Shown in pieces: positions 26,978 to 36,124 of a stretch of 64,000 nucleotides of DNA. Source of the DNA: a virus; IMG/VR virus record IMGVR_UViG_3300036861_000632, positions 1 to 64,000 of that record; one strand, 5' to 3'. How positions within the stretch are numbered: position 1 is the first letter of the stretch; every line of letters starts with the position of its first letter. The translations under genes and the position numbers were made by a program. Under the pieces are notes generated by a model, which saw nothing but the letters and a program-made list of their open reading frames with translations, was not told the origin of the DNA and did no database searches.

Positions 26978-29899
26978 TCATGGAACAAGCGTTACCGCGG
27001 TAATCAGTCCGTTCAACACGGTGATGGTGGCGACATCGCCAGATCCGCCACCGCCAAAGCTATAGGTGCCATCGGCTGTGGGGTCTGGCGCAAGGTAATC
27101 CGTGCCGGCCGCCGCTGCCGAAATTGCCCCGGCTCCGTCCGCCTTCACGATACCATTGACGGCACCAACAACCGGGTCCAGTTCGGTATCGACGTAATCC
27201 GTCCCCGGCGTGGCGGCGGAAATTGCCCCGGCTCCGTCGGCTTTCACAAGGCCGGTGATTGCACCGACAATCGGATCGGTTTCCGCAGTGACAACGCCTG
27301 TCAGCCCCGAACCATCACCGTCGGGTGCCAGATAATCGGTTCCGGCAGCAGCCGCCGAAATTGCGCCCGCGCCGTCTGCTTTCACGAGGCCAGTGACCGC
27401 GCCAACGATGGGGTCGGTTTCGGTGGCCACATAGTCGGTTCCGGCAACCGCCGCCGAGATGTTCCCCGCGCCGTCCGCCATGACAATCCCCGTGATGGCA
27501 CCAACCACCGGATCGGTTTCCGACCCTGCGGTTGCCGACAAGGCTCCGGCGGAAAACGTAAGCCCGGCGCCAACCGTGATTTCCTCGATGGCCCCCGTGC
27601 TCGCCGTGGTCCGGCCAAGCAACCGCGCCGTGCTCATGGTCAGGCCGGATGAACCCACCGCGCCGGAACCGGCCGCCGCCAGATTCGTGCGCGCATTCGC
27701 CGCCGTGCTCGCGCCTGTGCCGCCGTCCGCGACTGCGAGATCGGTGATGCCCGCGACGGTTCCGCCCGTGATGGCGACCGCACTGGCGGCTTGCGTGGCC
27801 ATCGTGCCGAGGCCGAGATTGGTTCGCGCGCCCGTCGCATCGCTCGCCCCGGTCCCGCCATCCGCAAGGGCGAGGTCGGTGATGCCAGTGATGGTTCCGC
27901 CGGTAATCGCCACGGCACTGGCCGCCTGCGTCGCCAGTGTATCCAATCCGAGCGTGGTTCGCGCCGCCGCCGCGTTGGCGTCATCCACCAGCGTCAGAAT
28001 GAACGCCGAGACAGTGACGCCGCCAATCTTGTTCACCGTGGCGGCGGAGGCCGTGCCCGACAGATCGCCGCCGAGAGTGGGGTCGTCGTCGCCCGGTTCG
28101 CCTTTGTATTCAAACCACAAGCCGGTGAAATCGCCGGCCGACGGACTGGCAATCACCGTCGTCGAATTCTTGAACGCGATGAAATTCTTCTCGACGCTCG
28201 TGCTGAACCCGGTGCCGATGTCGTCATCCGCCCACGCGATGTAGAGGTAGGCATTCGCGCCATTGGTGCCGTTGGTTCCGGCTTGGGCGAGCTTCCACCA
28301 GTAGGTCGTATTCGAGACGGCCTGATTGGAATGCTCCACCTTGGCCATGTAGAGCGAACCGGAGTCCGTGACCATGTGGCCGGGCAGGTAGGTGTCCGAC
28401 GTGTTGTGCGCGCCCTTGACCTGGGTGGCCAGCAGCTTGAACAGGTTCTCACAAGTGATCTGTTTCAGGGCCGGAGTCGTCTCCGGGTTCTGAAGCAGCA
28501 TCAGCATGTCGCTCGCGGCAATGGACGTGGTTTCGGCCAGTGCCTCCACGGTTGTCTGCAAGTCCTCCGCCTCGGATTCCTCGATTGCGTCAATGCGCGC
28601 CTCGTGATCCTCCAGCATCGTGATCTGCGCCGCCGAAGCGAATCCCGCCGTGGAATTGGTCGCGTTGGAATGCGTGTGGCCGATGACCGAAACAACACTC
28701 GTGTCGATCTTGACGCCGTTGCTGTCGGAGGTCAGGCCGTTGCCCAGCCGCACATTGCCGCTGAATTCCGAGCCGGTGAGAATCAGGTCCAGCGTGTCCG
28801 TGTCGGCAACGGTCGGGCTGGCGAGCGCGGCAAGCTTGGTGAAATCCGCAATCGACATGAAACCGGCAGCCGACCCGGATGCTTCATCGTGCGTGTGGTC
28901 GATGGCCGGCACGACCGCCGGATCAACCTTGAGGCCGTCGGCATCGGAGGTTACTCCCCCGCCTGTTTTGAGCCGGACATCCGCGGTGATCTGGCCGGCG
29001 GTGATCGTCAGATCGACCGTCGCCGTGTCCGCCACGGTGACATCCTCCAGGGTATTGAGCTTCGTCTTGTCGGCGGCCGACATGAAGCCGGCAACCGATT
29101 CCGTCGCGTCGTCATGCGTGTGGTCAATCGCTGGAACCACCGCCGTATCAATTTTCAGCCCATCGGAATCCGAAGTGACGCCACCGCCCGACTTGACCCG
29201 CGCGCTCGCGGTCAATTGCTGATTCGCCTGCACGGCCAGGGTGACGGTCGTTGACGACAACGCTGAAAGCGCCGGGTGATCGTTCGTGTGATGATGGTCG
29301 CCGGCCGCCGCGGTGTCCCGCGTCGTGCCGATCTTGGCCGCCAATCCGTCCACCGTGCTTTCCAGTGCCGGGCCGGAATTGATCTGCGCGCAGTTGTAAG
29401 TCGCATAGACTTCCTGCGCGCCGCTGGCGGTGATGAGATTCGAGCCGGTAAGGATGTGGACGATGCCCAGCCGCCCATCGAGGTAATAGTCCGTGCCGGC
29501 AACCCCTGTTGCAATCGTCGTGCCGCCGCCCGCCGGCCGGCGAATAAGAACAACCGAGGAAACTATTTCCCGCTCAAGATCGAGACTGCCTCCGGCTGCC
29601 ACCGGATGATCGAACACCATCGTCAACCCGGTGCCTGCCGCTTGAACCTCAACGTCGTCGGGAATGATGACTTCGCCGGTCAACGCCTGTTCATCGAGCG
29701 CCAGCGCGAGCGTTTGGTTCGTGGCGGGCACAGTCACGGGTCCGTGAGTCTCGGCCGTAATCAACGCCTCGACTTCGGCTGTCGTTGGCCGTGTGGCAAT
29801 ATCCGCGTCATGCTCGCCTTTGCGAATGCAGTCCTCATCCGCCGTCGCCGGGCCGGACGAGGTGAACTTCGGAGCGGTTGTGGCTTTCAGGTCGGCCAT
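26978..29899 (-). CDS. Long tail fibre with HxH repeats
   Basis: 973 aa. Four metal-type sites of the HxH class recur at about residues 203 (GDHHHTNDH), 258 (IDHTHDD), 333 (IDHTHDE) and 406 (IGHTHSN). Each leads into 'AGFMS.AD..KL', as in phage fibres that bind iron through His-x-His, the T4 gp37 principle. From about 640 come 'ARTTLGLDTLATQAASAVAI' shaft repeats. Residues ~790-960 contain five copies of an ETDPIVGA.TGLVKADGAGAI unit. It would form a long trimeric fibre. It lies directly after the portal gene. Confidence 0.88.
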   Translation of the reverse strand: MADLKATTAPKFTSSGPATADEDCIRKGEHDADIATRPTTAEVEALITAETHGPVTVPATNQTLALALDEQALTGEVIIPDDVEVQAAGTGLTMVFDHPVAAGGSLDLEREIVSSVVLIRRPAGGGTTIATGVAGTDYYLDGRLGIVHILTGSNLITASGAQEVYATYNCAQINSGPALESTVDGLAAKIGTTRDTAAAGDHHHTNDHPALSALSSTTVTLAVQANQQLTASARVKSGGGVTSDSDGLKIDTAVVPAIDHTHDDATESVAGFMSAADKTKLNTLEDVTVADTATVDLTITAGQITADVRLKTGGGVTSDADGLKVDPAVVPAIDHTHDEASGSAAGFMSIADFTKLAALASPTVADTDTLDLILTGSEFSGNVRLGNGLTSDSNGVKIDTSVVSVIGHTHSNATNSTAGFASAAQITMLEDHEARIDAIEESEAEDLQTTVEALAETTSIAASDMLMLLQNPETTPALKQITCENLFKLLATQVKGAHNTSDTYLPGHMVTDSGSLYMAKVEHSNQAVSNTTYWWKLAQAGTNGTNGANAYLYIAWADDDIGTGFSTSVEKNFIAFKNSTTVIASPSAGDFTGLWFEYKGEPGDDDPTLGGDLSGTASAATVNKIGGVTVSAFILTLVDDANAAAARTTLGLDTLATQAASAVAITGGTITGITDLALADGGTGASDATGARTNLGLGTMATQAASAVAITGGTVAGITDLAVADGGTGASTAANARTNLAAAGSGAVGSSGLTMSTARLLGRTTASTGAIEEITVGAGLTFSAGALSATAGSETDPVVGAITGIVMADGAGNISAAVAGTDYVATETDPIVGAVTGLVKADGAGAISAAAAGTDYLAPDGDGSGLTGVVTAETDPIVGAITGLVKADGAGAISAATPGTDYVDTELDPVVGAVNGIVKADGAGAISAAAAGTDYLAPDPTADGTYSFGGGGSGDVATITVLNGLITAVTLVP

Positions 29900-29902
29900 G
29901 CG

Positions 29903-31402
29903 TCAGGAATTATGCTGGCCTCCGGCGGGTGTGCCCGGACTGCCTGATGGAGCCTTGACACCGGCCTGTTTCTGGAACGTTGATTCGCCAAGGGCCGGGT
30001 GCATTCCCTGCGCGACGGCGTAAAGTGGGCTGAATTTCTTGACCGCATCAGGATCATCGGCTTCTTCCACCTTCCGGTCGCCCTCCTGATCGTCCAAACC
30101 AAATTCCTTGTTCGTCGTGGCGACGCTGCTCAATCCATTCTGATAGGCGAATTTCAGCATCTCCATCATCAACCGGGCCTCGTTGAAGATCAGGTTGGAC
30201 CAGACCACGTTGACCTCTACCGGCGGATGCCATGCCGCATTGATGATGAACGTCAGGTAGGAACCCATCTCGTTTCGGGCATCGAACGCCTCGCCCTTTA
30301 CCATGCTCGTGAGATAGGGTGCCACGCCCTTCGCTTGGAGCATCTTCGCGATGCTGCCGCCCCAATCGTTGAGCCGCTTATCCGTACCGCGCCACGCGAG
30401 ATCGTCGAAGCGTTTGAGATCGGGCCACGGAAAATCAATGGCATGGTCGAAGTTCGCGGTGACATCGTTGACGCCCTCGACATTCAGGAACTTGTCCTTC
30501 ACACCCTTGTCGCGCGTCGGGTTCCACATATAGGTGGACTTGCCTGCATGGACGCCGCTTTTGATCTCATGGCCAAGCTGGTGAAACCGCGTGACATTGC
30601 GGAGCAGGAACGATTCGCGCGCGAATCCGATCTCCTTGTCCTCCACTTCGCCAAGGAGGCGAAAAATGCTGAACAGCCTCGGCACGCCCAGTCCGTCACC
30701 AACGGCCGCCTGCTTCAACACCTTGAAGTGTTCGCCCTCTTTTGGGTTGAGGAATATTTCCGCCCGCGCGAAACGCTGCGCTTGTTCCGGCAACAATTGG
30801 GCGATCTCTGCCTGCGTCAGTCCGTGCTGGTACTTCAGCGTCTCGACGGCGAACTTGTCCGAGTACGTGCAGACATCCGGGGCGAGCGTCAGGGCGATGT
30901 CGCGGTCGTCCAGCCACATCGAGATCACACTGTCGTACAGAAGGAACCGGCTCCAAGCGTCCTTGGCGAACTTTGCCAGTTGCTCGCCGAACTTCGCATT
31001 GCTCTCGATTTCGATTTCCTCCTGCGTTTGCGGATCGGTGATGGTTTTTACGAGCGGGTCCGCCTGTTTGGCCAGCCACTCGTCGAGCTTCTTGAGCGCG
31101 TTCTTCTTGCTGGCATCCTTGCCGGCGGGAACGACGTGAAACTCGTAATTGAGGATCGAAAGCTTGAGCGGCAGGAAAGAGGACAGGAACGATGATTCCT
31201 GCGCGTAGTAGCGGCACTTGGCGAAGACGCTGGAAAGGTCGCTGACGCCCGGTTTCTTCGTGCGCTCCGACTGGACCCATTCGAGCTTTTGGAGTTGGGC
31301 GAGATTGCCCGCGTGCTTCGTCATCGCGACGTACATCGCGTTGGCTGAACGGGTCAAGGCCCGGTTCTCGGAAGCTGTTGCCCGGCGGGTTGCATTCTTC
31401 AT
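29903..31402 (-). CDS. Portal protein (probable)
   Basis: 499 aa, right after the terminase gene on the same strand, the standard place of the portal that forms the DNA channel at one capsid vertex. Length fits the SPP1/HK97 class. Visible features are an N-terminal basic part, a helical/beta core ('ILNYEFHVVPAG') and a long C-terminal helical segment ('FNEARLMMEMLKFAYQNGL'), followed by a Gly/Pro tail. A promoter-like TTGCCA-N16-TATACC is 12 nt before its ATG. Confidence 0.75.
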   Translation of the reverse strand: MKNATRRATASENRALTRSANAMYVAMTKHAGNLAQLQKLEWVQSERTKKPGVSDLSSVFAKCRYYAQESSFLSSFLPLKLSILNYEFHVVPAGKDASKKNALKKLDEWLAKQADPLVKTITDPQTQEEIEIESNAKFGEQLAKFAKDAWSRFLLYDSVISMWLDDRDIALTLAPDVCTYSDKFAVETLKYQHGLTQAEIAQLLPEQAQRFARAEIFLNPKEGEHFKVLKQAAVGDGLGVPRLFSIFRLLGEVEDKEIGFARESFLLRNVTRFHQLGHEIKSGVHAGKSTYMWNPTRDKGVKDKFLNVEGVNDVTANFDHAIDFPWPDLKRFDDLAWRGTDKRLNDWGGSIAKMLQAKGVAPYLTSMVKGEAFDARNEMGSYLTFIINAAWHPPVEVNVVWSNLIFNEARLMMEMLKFAYQNGLSSVATTNKEFGLDDQEGDRKVEEADDPDAVKKFSPLYAVAQGMHPALGESTFQKQAGVKAPSGSPGTPAGGQHNS

Positions 31403-31414
31403 CGCTTCCGCCGG

Positions 31415-31442
31415 GGTATAACCGCCCTTGACGCCGTGGCAA
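31415..31442 (-). promoter_or_regulatory. Promoter candidate TTGCCA-N16-TATACC (portal)
   Basis: TTGCCA at 31442-31437 and TATACC at 31420-31415, spacer 16 nt, in the 49-bp gap between terminase and portal genes. It matches the two boxes before the other head genes in spacing and -10 sequence. The predicted leader would be only about 5 nt. Confidence 0.55.
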
Positions 31443-31451
31443 GGCTAAAGC

Positions 31452-33281
31452 CTACCCGCACATCGCCGCGCTCTCCTCCGGCACATCGTTCCCGCCCTCG
31501 GACATCTGCTCCTTCAACCACTCCCGAAACGCCACATACGCATACATGCCCGCGTAGGCGAAGTCCTTGTTGCCGCGCGCCGAGTAGAGCCGTGCCCCGT
31601 GCGCCGACGTGAACGTGGTCCCGTTCTCGTTCGTCTTCACGAAGACGCGCGTCAACTGGATCGCCATTTTTTGCAGCAGCCGGTTGGCGTGTTTGCGTTC
31701 CTCGGTCCATTCGGCGGTTTGTTGCTGCGGCCGGTCATTCAACCGCTCCGGCAGTCCGATGAGCCTGTTGGAGATGGCCTCGTGGAACTCCGAGTGCGCC
31801 AGATCGTACAGGTTGTCATCGTGCCGGCGCGGGCATTCGCTCCACAACTCGCTGATCCGGGTGTCCTGCCACGAGAACATGGAGAGGATGAATTCCGAGT
31901 TCATCGGCAGCTTTTCCTCGTCCTCGATGCAGGCGATGGGGCGCACACGCACGTTCTCTCCTGGCACTTCACGGCGGGCCTTGGCCAGTTCGGGACGAAT
32001 CCACTGACCGCCGCCGTTCGGGTCCATCACAATCCGCGAGAATCCGAAGTGGAGATGCTTGCGTTGCAGAATCGCCGCCCATTGTTCGCCGTCCGCTCCG
32101 CGCACCTGATAGGCCCAGATGAAGTCCAGTTCCATGTCCCGCAGATCGAGGATGGATTCGCCGACCTGTCGCGCCCGCAGCACGACCACGGCGCCGTCAT
32201 CGGATTTGCGCGAGTCGGACTTGGCCGGGTCAATGCCGCAGAAATAGAACGTGGGCCTTGCGCCGATCAAGTTCGTCGGTGATCGGTGCCCCGTGATGGG
32301 CAGGACGTTCCGTTCCTTGCCGAGATTGTAGGCGGCCTTGATGAGTTCCGGCGTGTACAGCCCGCGGCCATTGTCAGACCAGATGCCCAGCAATTCCTCG
32401 CGCACCTTGGCCCGGCCTTTGCGGCGCATGTCGGCAATGTTGTCGTCATCGCGCAACTTTTCGCGGAACGACTTGCCATCGCGATACTGGAAATGGCTCC
32501 AGTCCTTGTACGAGTATTGCAGGATGGCGAAGTTCGGATCACCCGCGGCAACGCGGCGCTTGAAGTAAAGCCACCGATCGTACCCCGGATGGACGGCATC
32601 CTCGGCGGTGCCCAGGAACATCTGGTGGTTGGTCCAGAACGGGTGTTCCTTGTTGAAATTCTCGCGGTTCGTCCGGCCAATGAGTTGATCGTCGATGCCG
32701 GTTGATCCGGTCGCGTCGATCTTCGGCCATTCGTCGATGCCAAGAAAGTTGAAGCGCAGACCGGCTTGGTTTTTAGAGTCCTGCAAGAACGAACCGGCCG
32801 GCATGAGGATTTTCGATTGGTTGAGGAAATCGACCGCGTAACACGACGGGTTCTTGCTCGCCCCCTTGCTCACGTCCTCCTCAACGCCATCGAGGCCGAC
32901 CACGCGCGGTTTGCCCACCTGTGCGCGGAAGAAATCCGACTGCGCGGCGTAGCGCGAGAAGTAGGGGTAGAACGCCTGCTGCATGGTCGGGAACGACTGA
33001 AAGTAGATGGCGGCGACGTGATCGGGGATGACGATGCAGCGGAGGACGGATACCCAAAACAGGTTGACCGTCTTGGCGGAATTGTAGCCCGACGAATCCA
33101 TGACGCGCGGCACCCACCAACTGATTTTGAACCGGCTCTTTTGGAACTCGTCCATCTTGATCTTGAAGGTGAACTCGGCGAGGCGCGTCACGTCGTCCGT
33201 CATCGCGTCCTCGATCATCGTCTGAGTGATCTTCAGATGCTTGGGGACGGAGGGGATGAGGATTTGCGGGCCGTCGGTCAT
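31452..33281 (-). CDS. terL: Terminase large subunit
   Basis: 609 aa. The ATPase part has a degenerate P-loop GYNSAKT (residues 65-71, Ala for the usual Gly) and a Walker B-like 'FNFLGIDEWPK' (177-187). The nuclease part has an RNase H-like opening 'FYFCGIDPAKSD' (Asp351), the following 'RIVMDPNGGGQW' and an acidic 'DDNLYDLAHSEFHE' near the C-terminus. It cuts concatemers and drives packaging through the portal encoded next. Coupled by ATGA to the upstream methyltransferase. Confidence 0.9.
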   Translation of the reverse strand: MTDGPQILIPSVPKHLKITQTMIEDAMTDDVTRLAEFTFKIKMDEFQKSRFKISWWVPRVMDSSGYNSAKTVNLFWVSVLRCIVIPDHVAAIYFQSFPTMQQAFYPYFSRYAAQSDFFRAQVGKPRVVGLDGVEEDVSKGASKNPSCYAVDFLNQSKILMPAGSFLQDSKNQAGLRFNFLGIDEWPKIDATGSTGIDDQLIGRTNRENFNKEHPFWTNHQMFLGTAEDAVHPGYDRWLYFKRRVAAGDPNFAILQYSYKDWSHFQYRDGKSFREKLRDDDNIADMRRKGRAKVREELLGIWSDNGRGLYTPELIKAAYNLGKERNVLPITGHRSPTNLIGARPTFYFCGIDPAKSDSRKSDDGAVVVLRARQVGESILDLRDMELDFIWAYQVRGADGEQWAAILQRKHLHFGFSRIVMDPNGGGQWIRPELAKARREVPGENVRVRPIACIEDEEKLPMNSEFILSMFSWQDTRISELWSECPRRHDDNLYDLAHSEFHEAISNRLIGLPERLNDRPQQQTAEWTEERKHANRLLQKMAIQLTRVFVKTNENGTTFTSAHGARLYSARGNKDFAYAGMYAYVAFREWLKEQMSEGGNDVPEESAAMCG

Positions 33282-33937
33282 GTGGCTACCAAGGTGTGTT
33301 GCTTCACGCCGGGCATTATGGCACGACCGATGTATTCCGTGTAGGCTGGCGGTATTGCTTCCTTGAGTCCGTCACTGGACATCCATCCAATGCCATAGGC
33401 TTGCGGCGCGTTCTTCACGGACTTCGGCTGGATGCCGAGGGCGTGGCGTTTGGCGCGGCTTGCTTTGCTGGCGGTCGTCACCAGCAGCGGAAGATTTGAG
33501 TGGTCGCACTTGCACGGAGCGGCGACTTGGATATTCGTCTCGAAGTAGCGATGCCGTTGCGTCCGCAGCCCGAACATTGAGCCGCAGAGCATCACCGGGT
33601 TTTCCAGTTCGTGCCGTGCGCCCGCCACATTCTCGATGACGTAGGGCTTGTCGAGACGCTTAACCAGTTCACGCACGGCGGGTATCAGCTTCGCGTGGTC
33701 GCCGCGATTCTTGGCGGGCGTCAGGTGCGAATAGCCTTGGCATGGCGGAGAGGCGTGTATCAGGTCGTATTCGTGGCCGTGCGCTTCGAGGTATTCGAGA
33801 GCATCACCGAGCACGAACGAGAACGGGTAGCGCGGACGCGGCATGATGTCCACGCCCGTCACTTCGTAGCCCGCGAGCGCGTAGCCCATGCCTGCGCCAC
33901 CTTCGCAGCAGAACAAATCCAAAAGGCGGATGCTCAT
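33278..33937 (-). CDS. C5-cytosine DNA methyltransferase
   Basis: 219 aa. Motif I 'LLDLFCCEGGAGMGYALAG', motif IV 'ASPPCQGYS' with nucleophile Cys66, motif VI 'VIENVAGA' (ENV 102-104) and motif VIII QRHR (127-130) are all visible. The part after motif VIII is short, with a small target-recognition region and no separate long motif X, as in many compact phage enzymes. It would methylate cytosine in phage DNA, probably to escape host restriction. Coupled to terL. Confidence 0.93.
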   Translation of the reverse strand: MSIRLLDLFCCEGGAGMGYALAGYEVTGVDIMPRPRYPFSFVLGDALEYLEAHGHEYDLIHASPPCQGYSHLTPAKNRGDHAKLIPAVRELVKRLDKPYVIENVAGARHELENPVMLCGSMFGLRTQRHRYFETNIQVAAPCKCDHSNLPLLVTTASKASRAKRHALGIQPKSVKNAPQAYGIGWMSSDGLKEAIPPAYTEYIGRAIMPGVKQHTLVAT

Positions 33938-33938
33938 A

Positions 33939-35135
33939 TCAAGTCGCTCTTACCGGATTGTTGTCTATCGACACACACGCTTCCGGCGCGGCGATGTCTT
34001 CCTCCTCGTCCGGCACAAACAACGGCGGGAACTCGCCTTCCGGCCCGGCCGCCTCAAGGTCAATCACGATGCCATGTCGCTCGCGCAATTTCGCCTGCGC
34101 CTCGCGGAAGCCTTCATCCATCGCGCGCAGATGCGACACCGGCAGCTTGGACTTGAACGCCGGATCGAACAGTCCCGCCTTCGCCTCAAGAATGGCCGCT
34201 ACCAATCCAGGCCGGTAACGCACGGGCAGTTGCTCGCTTTCCCGCAACTCGACTTGGATCTCGAATGCGGAGAAGAACCCGTCGATGAGCGGGTCTTTCT
34301 TCGTCAGCCGGCCAAGGGCGGCATTACGCACGATTTCCACCAGTTGCGAAAAACAGCCGGTGACATTGACCTTGTTGCGCGCGGCCTTGAGGTAGGGGCA
34401 GCTTTCCTCCAGTTGCTCCCACTGCTTCTGATACATGGATTCGATGGTGTTCTGCGTCTTTTGAATCCGCTCGAAGTCCTTCGACAAAACCGGCGTCGAG
34501 CACGATTCGTTGTCGAGCCGCCGCATCTGGAGTTCGTTGATGATGATGCGCCGGGCATTGCCGCTGGCATTGGTCTGGTGCAATGCCTGCCCGATTTCTC
34601 CAAGCCGCTTGGCGAACCACCGGATTTCATCCGTGCGTTCAAGGTCGTCCTTCCGCTCCACATCGAACATCTTCATCGTGAAGCCGTGATCGGTGATGAT
34701 CTTGGACAGCTTCTCGTATTCTTCCGGCCCGATCTCCGGCGTGAGTGGCGCGGGCACGACGGCTTCAGCGACGGCCAGTTCGTTGTCCGCCGGCCGGTCC
34801 CGCGTGTATTCGTTCCATTTGAACGCGAGGAAGTCGAGTTGATCCTCGATGACGGCGACCTCGACATTGCTGATTTTGGCGATTTCCTCGACCTCGAAGC
34901 ACTTGAGGAATTCGACATCGGAATCCGCCTTGGGCACGAGCGGGTTGATGCCATACATCATTCGGCACATGCGCCACTGGGTCGGATGGCCCTGCGCCAT
35001 CGTGTGCAGTTGCGCGAGGTCTTTGGGGAACAGTTTGCCAAAGCGATCCTGCATAGGGCCGAAACGGTCGATGCGCCAGATGCGGTCTTCCTCGATGGTG
35101 CGGTATTCTTCGATGTCGTTTTTTTTGCGGGCCAT
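33939..35135 (-). CDS. Packaging-region protein, possible small terminase
   Basis: 398 aa, mostly helical. An early segment 'FEVEEIAKISNVEVAVIEDQ' could be a helix-turn-helix. The C-terminus is acidic ('FVPDEEEDIAAPEACV'). It precedes terL with only the methyltransferase between, so it may be the DNA-recognising terminase subunit, though it is longer than most of them. The ATG is preceded by TTGACCT, without Shine-Dalgarno. Confidence 0.5.
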   Translation of the reverse strand: MARKKNDIEEYRTIEEDRIWRIDRFGPMQDRFGKLFPKDLAQLHTMAQGHPTQWRMCRMMYGINPLVPKADSDVEFLKCFEVEEIAKISNVEVAVIEDQLDFLAFKWNEYTRDRPADNELAVAEAVVPAPLTPEIGPEEYEKLSKIITDHGFTMKMFDVERKDDLERTDEIRWFAKRLGEIGQALHQTNASGNARRIIINELQMRRLDNESCSTPVLSKDFERIQKTQNTIESMYQKQWEQLEESCPYLKAARNKVNVTGCFSQLVEIVRNAALGRLTKKDPLIDGFFSAFEIQVELRESEQLPVRYRPGLVAAILEAKAGLFDPAFKSKLPVSHLRAMDEGFREAQAKLRERHGIVIDLEAAGPEGEFPPLFVPDEEEDIAAPEACVSIDNNPVRAT

Positions 35136-35138
35136 AGG

Positions 35139-35378
35139 TCAATGGATTCTGGAAAGCTGGGCACGCCAAGCGTTCGCCATATCCAACAAGGCGTTCACGT
35201 CTTCATCGGAACCCGTGCGTGCCTGCGCCATGTGATAGCCGTGGCGACGTTGGAATTCGGCTCCGGCGATGAGGAGGTTGTGGCGCAGCACCTCGGCCGG
35301 CATCTCGTCAATGGATGCGTAGTGGTTCCCGGTGCGGCAGCATTTCAGCGGGTGAAGATTACATCTGACGTTTTTCAC
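35139..35378 (-). CDS. Small protein, unknown
   Basis: 79 aa from a GTG at 35378 that overlaps the methyltransferase stop (GTGA). Contains 'CNLHPLKCCRTGNHY' near the N-terminus with three Cys and a helical remainder ('DVNALLDMANAWRAQLSRI'). Unknown function. Confidence 0.55.
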   Translation of the reverse strand: MKNVRCNLHPLKCCRTGNHYASIDEMPAEVLRHNLLIAGAEFQRRHGYHMAQARTGSDEDVNALLDMANAWRAQLSRIH

Positions 35379-36124
35379 AGCTTCAGGTATTCGGCATTCA
35401 CGTCATTGAGCCACGCCCGTCGTCCGTTGGCGATGGCTTCACGCCCGGTTGTACCACTGCCCGCGAACGGGTCAGCCACAAGGTCGCCGGGATTCGACCA
35501 CGAAAGTATCAGGTCACGCGCCAGCCATTTCGGCATCATCGCCGGATGCTTCAATTCGACGCACATTTCCTCCTGTCCGCGAGTGTTGCCAAGCCAGACG
35601 TTGTGGCGCATTCCGAACTCAGCGTTGATCTTCTTTGCGCGAACCGATTTGCTGCCATTCCGCTCCGTGAACGTGTTGACTCCAAGGTTGCCGACGCATC
35701 CCGCCGTGAGGTTCTTGCGATCTTTTATGGGGTTGAAAACCCGCGGGGCACCTTTTGACAGGATGAACACATACTCAAAGACTTGGTGATACCGCGTGCG
35801 CTCCGGGTGACTGAAATTCCGCTTCTGATAGATCATCGTGTCATGCACGCGAAAGCCGCATACGTCAGCGAAATAGATTTTCTGGCGGCATGAGGTCAGC
35901 GTTTCTGAACCTTTCACCACCGCGTCGTTCACGTTCCAACAAACTATCCCGCCTTTGCATAGCACACGGTAAAGCTCGCGCGCTGTTCCCTCAAAGTCCC
36001 ATTCGCATCCTGTGTAATCCCGTAAATTGTCGTAGGGAGGAGAAGTACAGACCAGTTGCACGCTGCCTTGCTCAAGCGTTTTCAGGGCCGCCACGGAGTC
36101 TTTGTTCTCAATGATCTTTGTCAC
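35375..36124 (-). CDS. N6-adenine/N4-cytosine DNA methyltransferase (beta class)
   Basis: 249 aa from a GTG at 36124 (GTGA overlap). Motif IV TSPPY (27-31, 'LVCTSPPYDNLRDY') precedes motif I 'DPFAGSGTTGREA' (about 218-230), the permuted order of the beta class. 'WNVNDAVV' and 'ILSKGAPRVF' are typical connecting segments. SPPY is used by both N4-C and N6-A enzymes, so the target base is not decided. It probably protects or marks phage DNA together with the cytosine methyltransferase 1.5 kb downstream. Confidence 0.92.
   Translation of the reverse strand: MTKIIENKDSVAALKTLEQGSVQLVCTSPPYDNLRDYTGCEWDFEGTARELYRVLCKGGIVCWNVNDAVVKGSETLTSCRQKIYFADVCGFRVHDTMIYQKRNFSHPERTRYHQVFEYVFILSKGAPRVFNPIKDRKNLTAGCVGNLGVNTFTERNGSKSVRAKKINAEFGMRHNVWLGNTRGQEEMCVELKHPAMMPKWLARDLILSWSNPGDLVADPFAGSGTTGREAIANGRRAWLNDVNAEYLKL

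Noticed and set aside
27010-27530. Regular DNA repeats suggesting a CRISPR array
   Set aside because: The repeats are in frame and encode the ETDPIVGA...KADGAGAI units of the fibre; spacing and sequence vary as coding repeats do.
27459-29254. Plus-strand frames of 261 and 487 codons over the tail fibre
   Set aside because: Antisense of a GC-rich repeat gene whose minus-strand product has clear HxH and shaft repeats.
33888-35789. Plus-strand frame of 633 codons
   Set aside because: Antisense of the packaging-region protein and part of the methyltransferase; the minus-strand genes have recognisable motifs and coupled starts.
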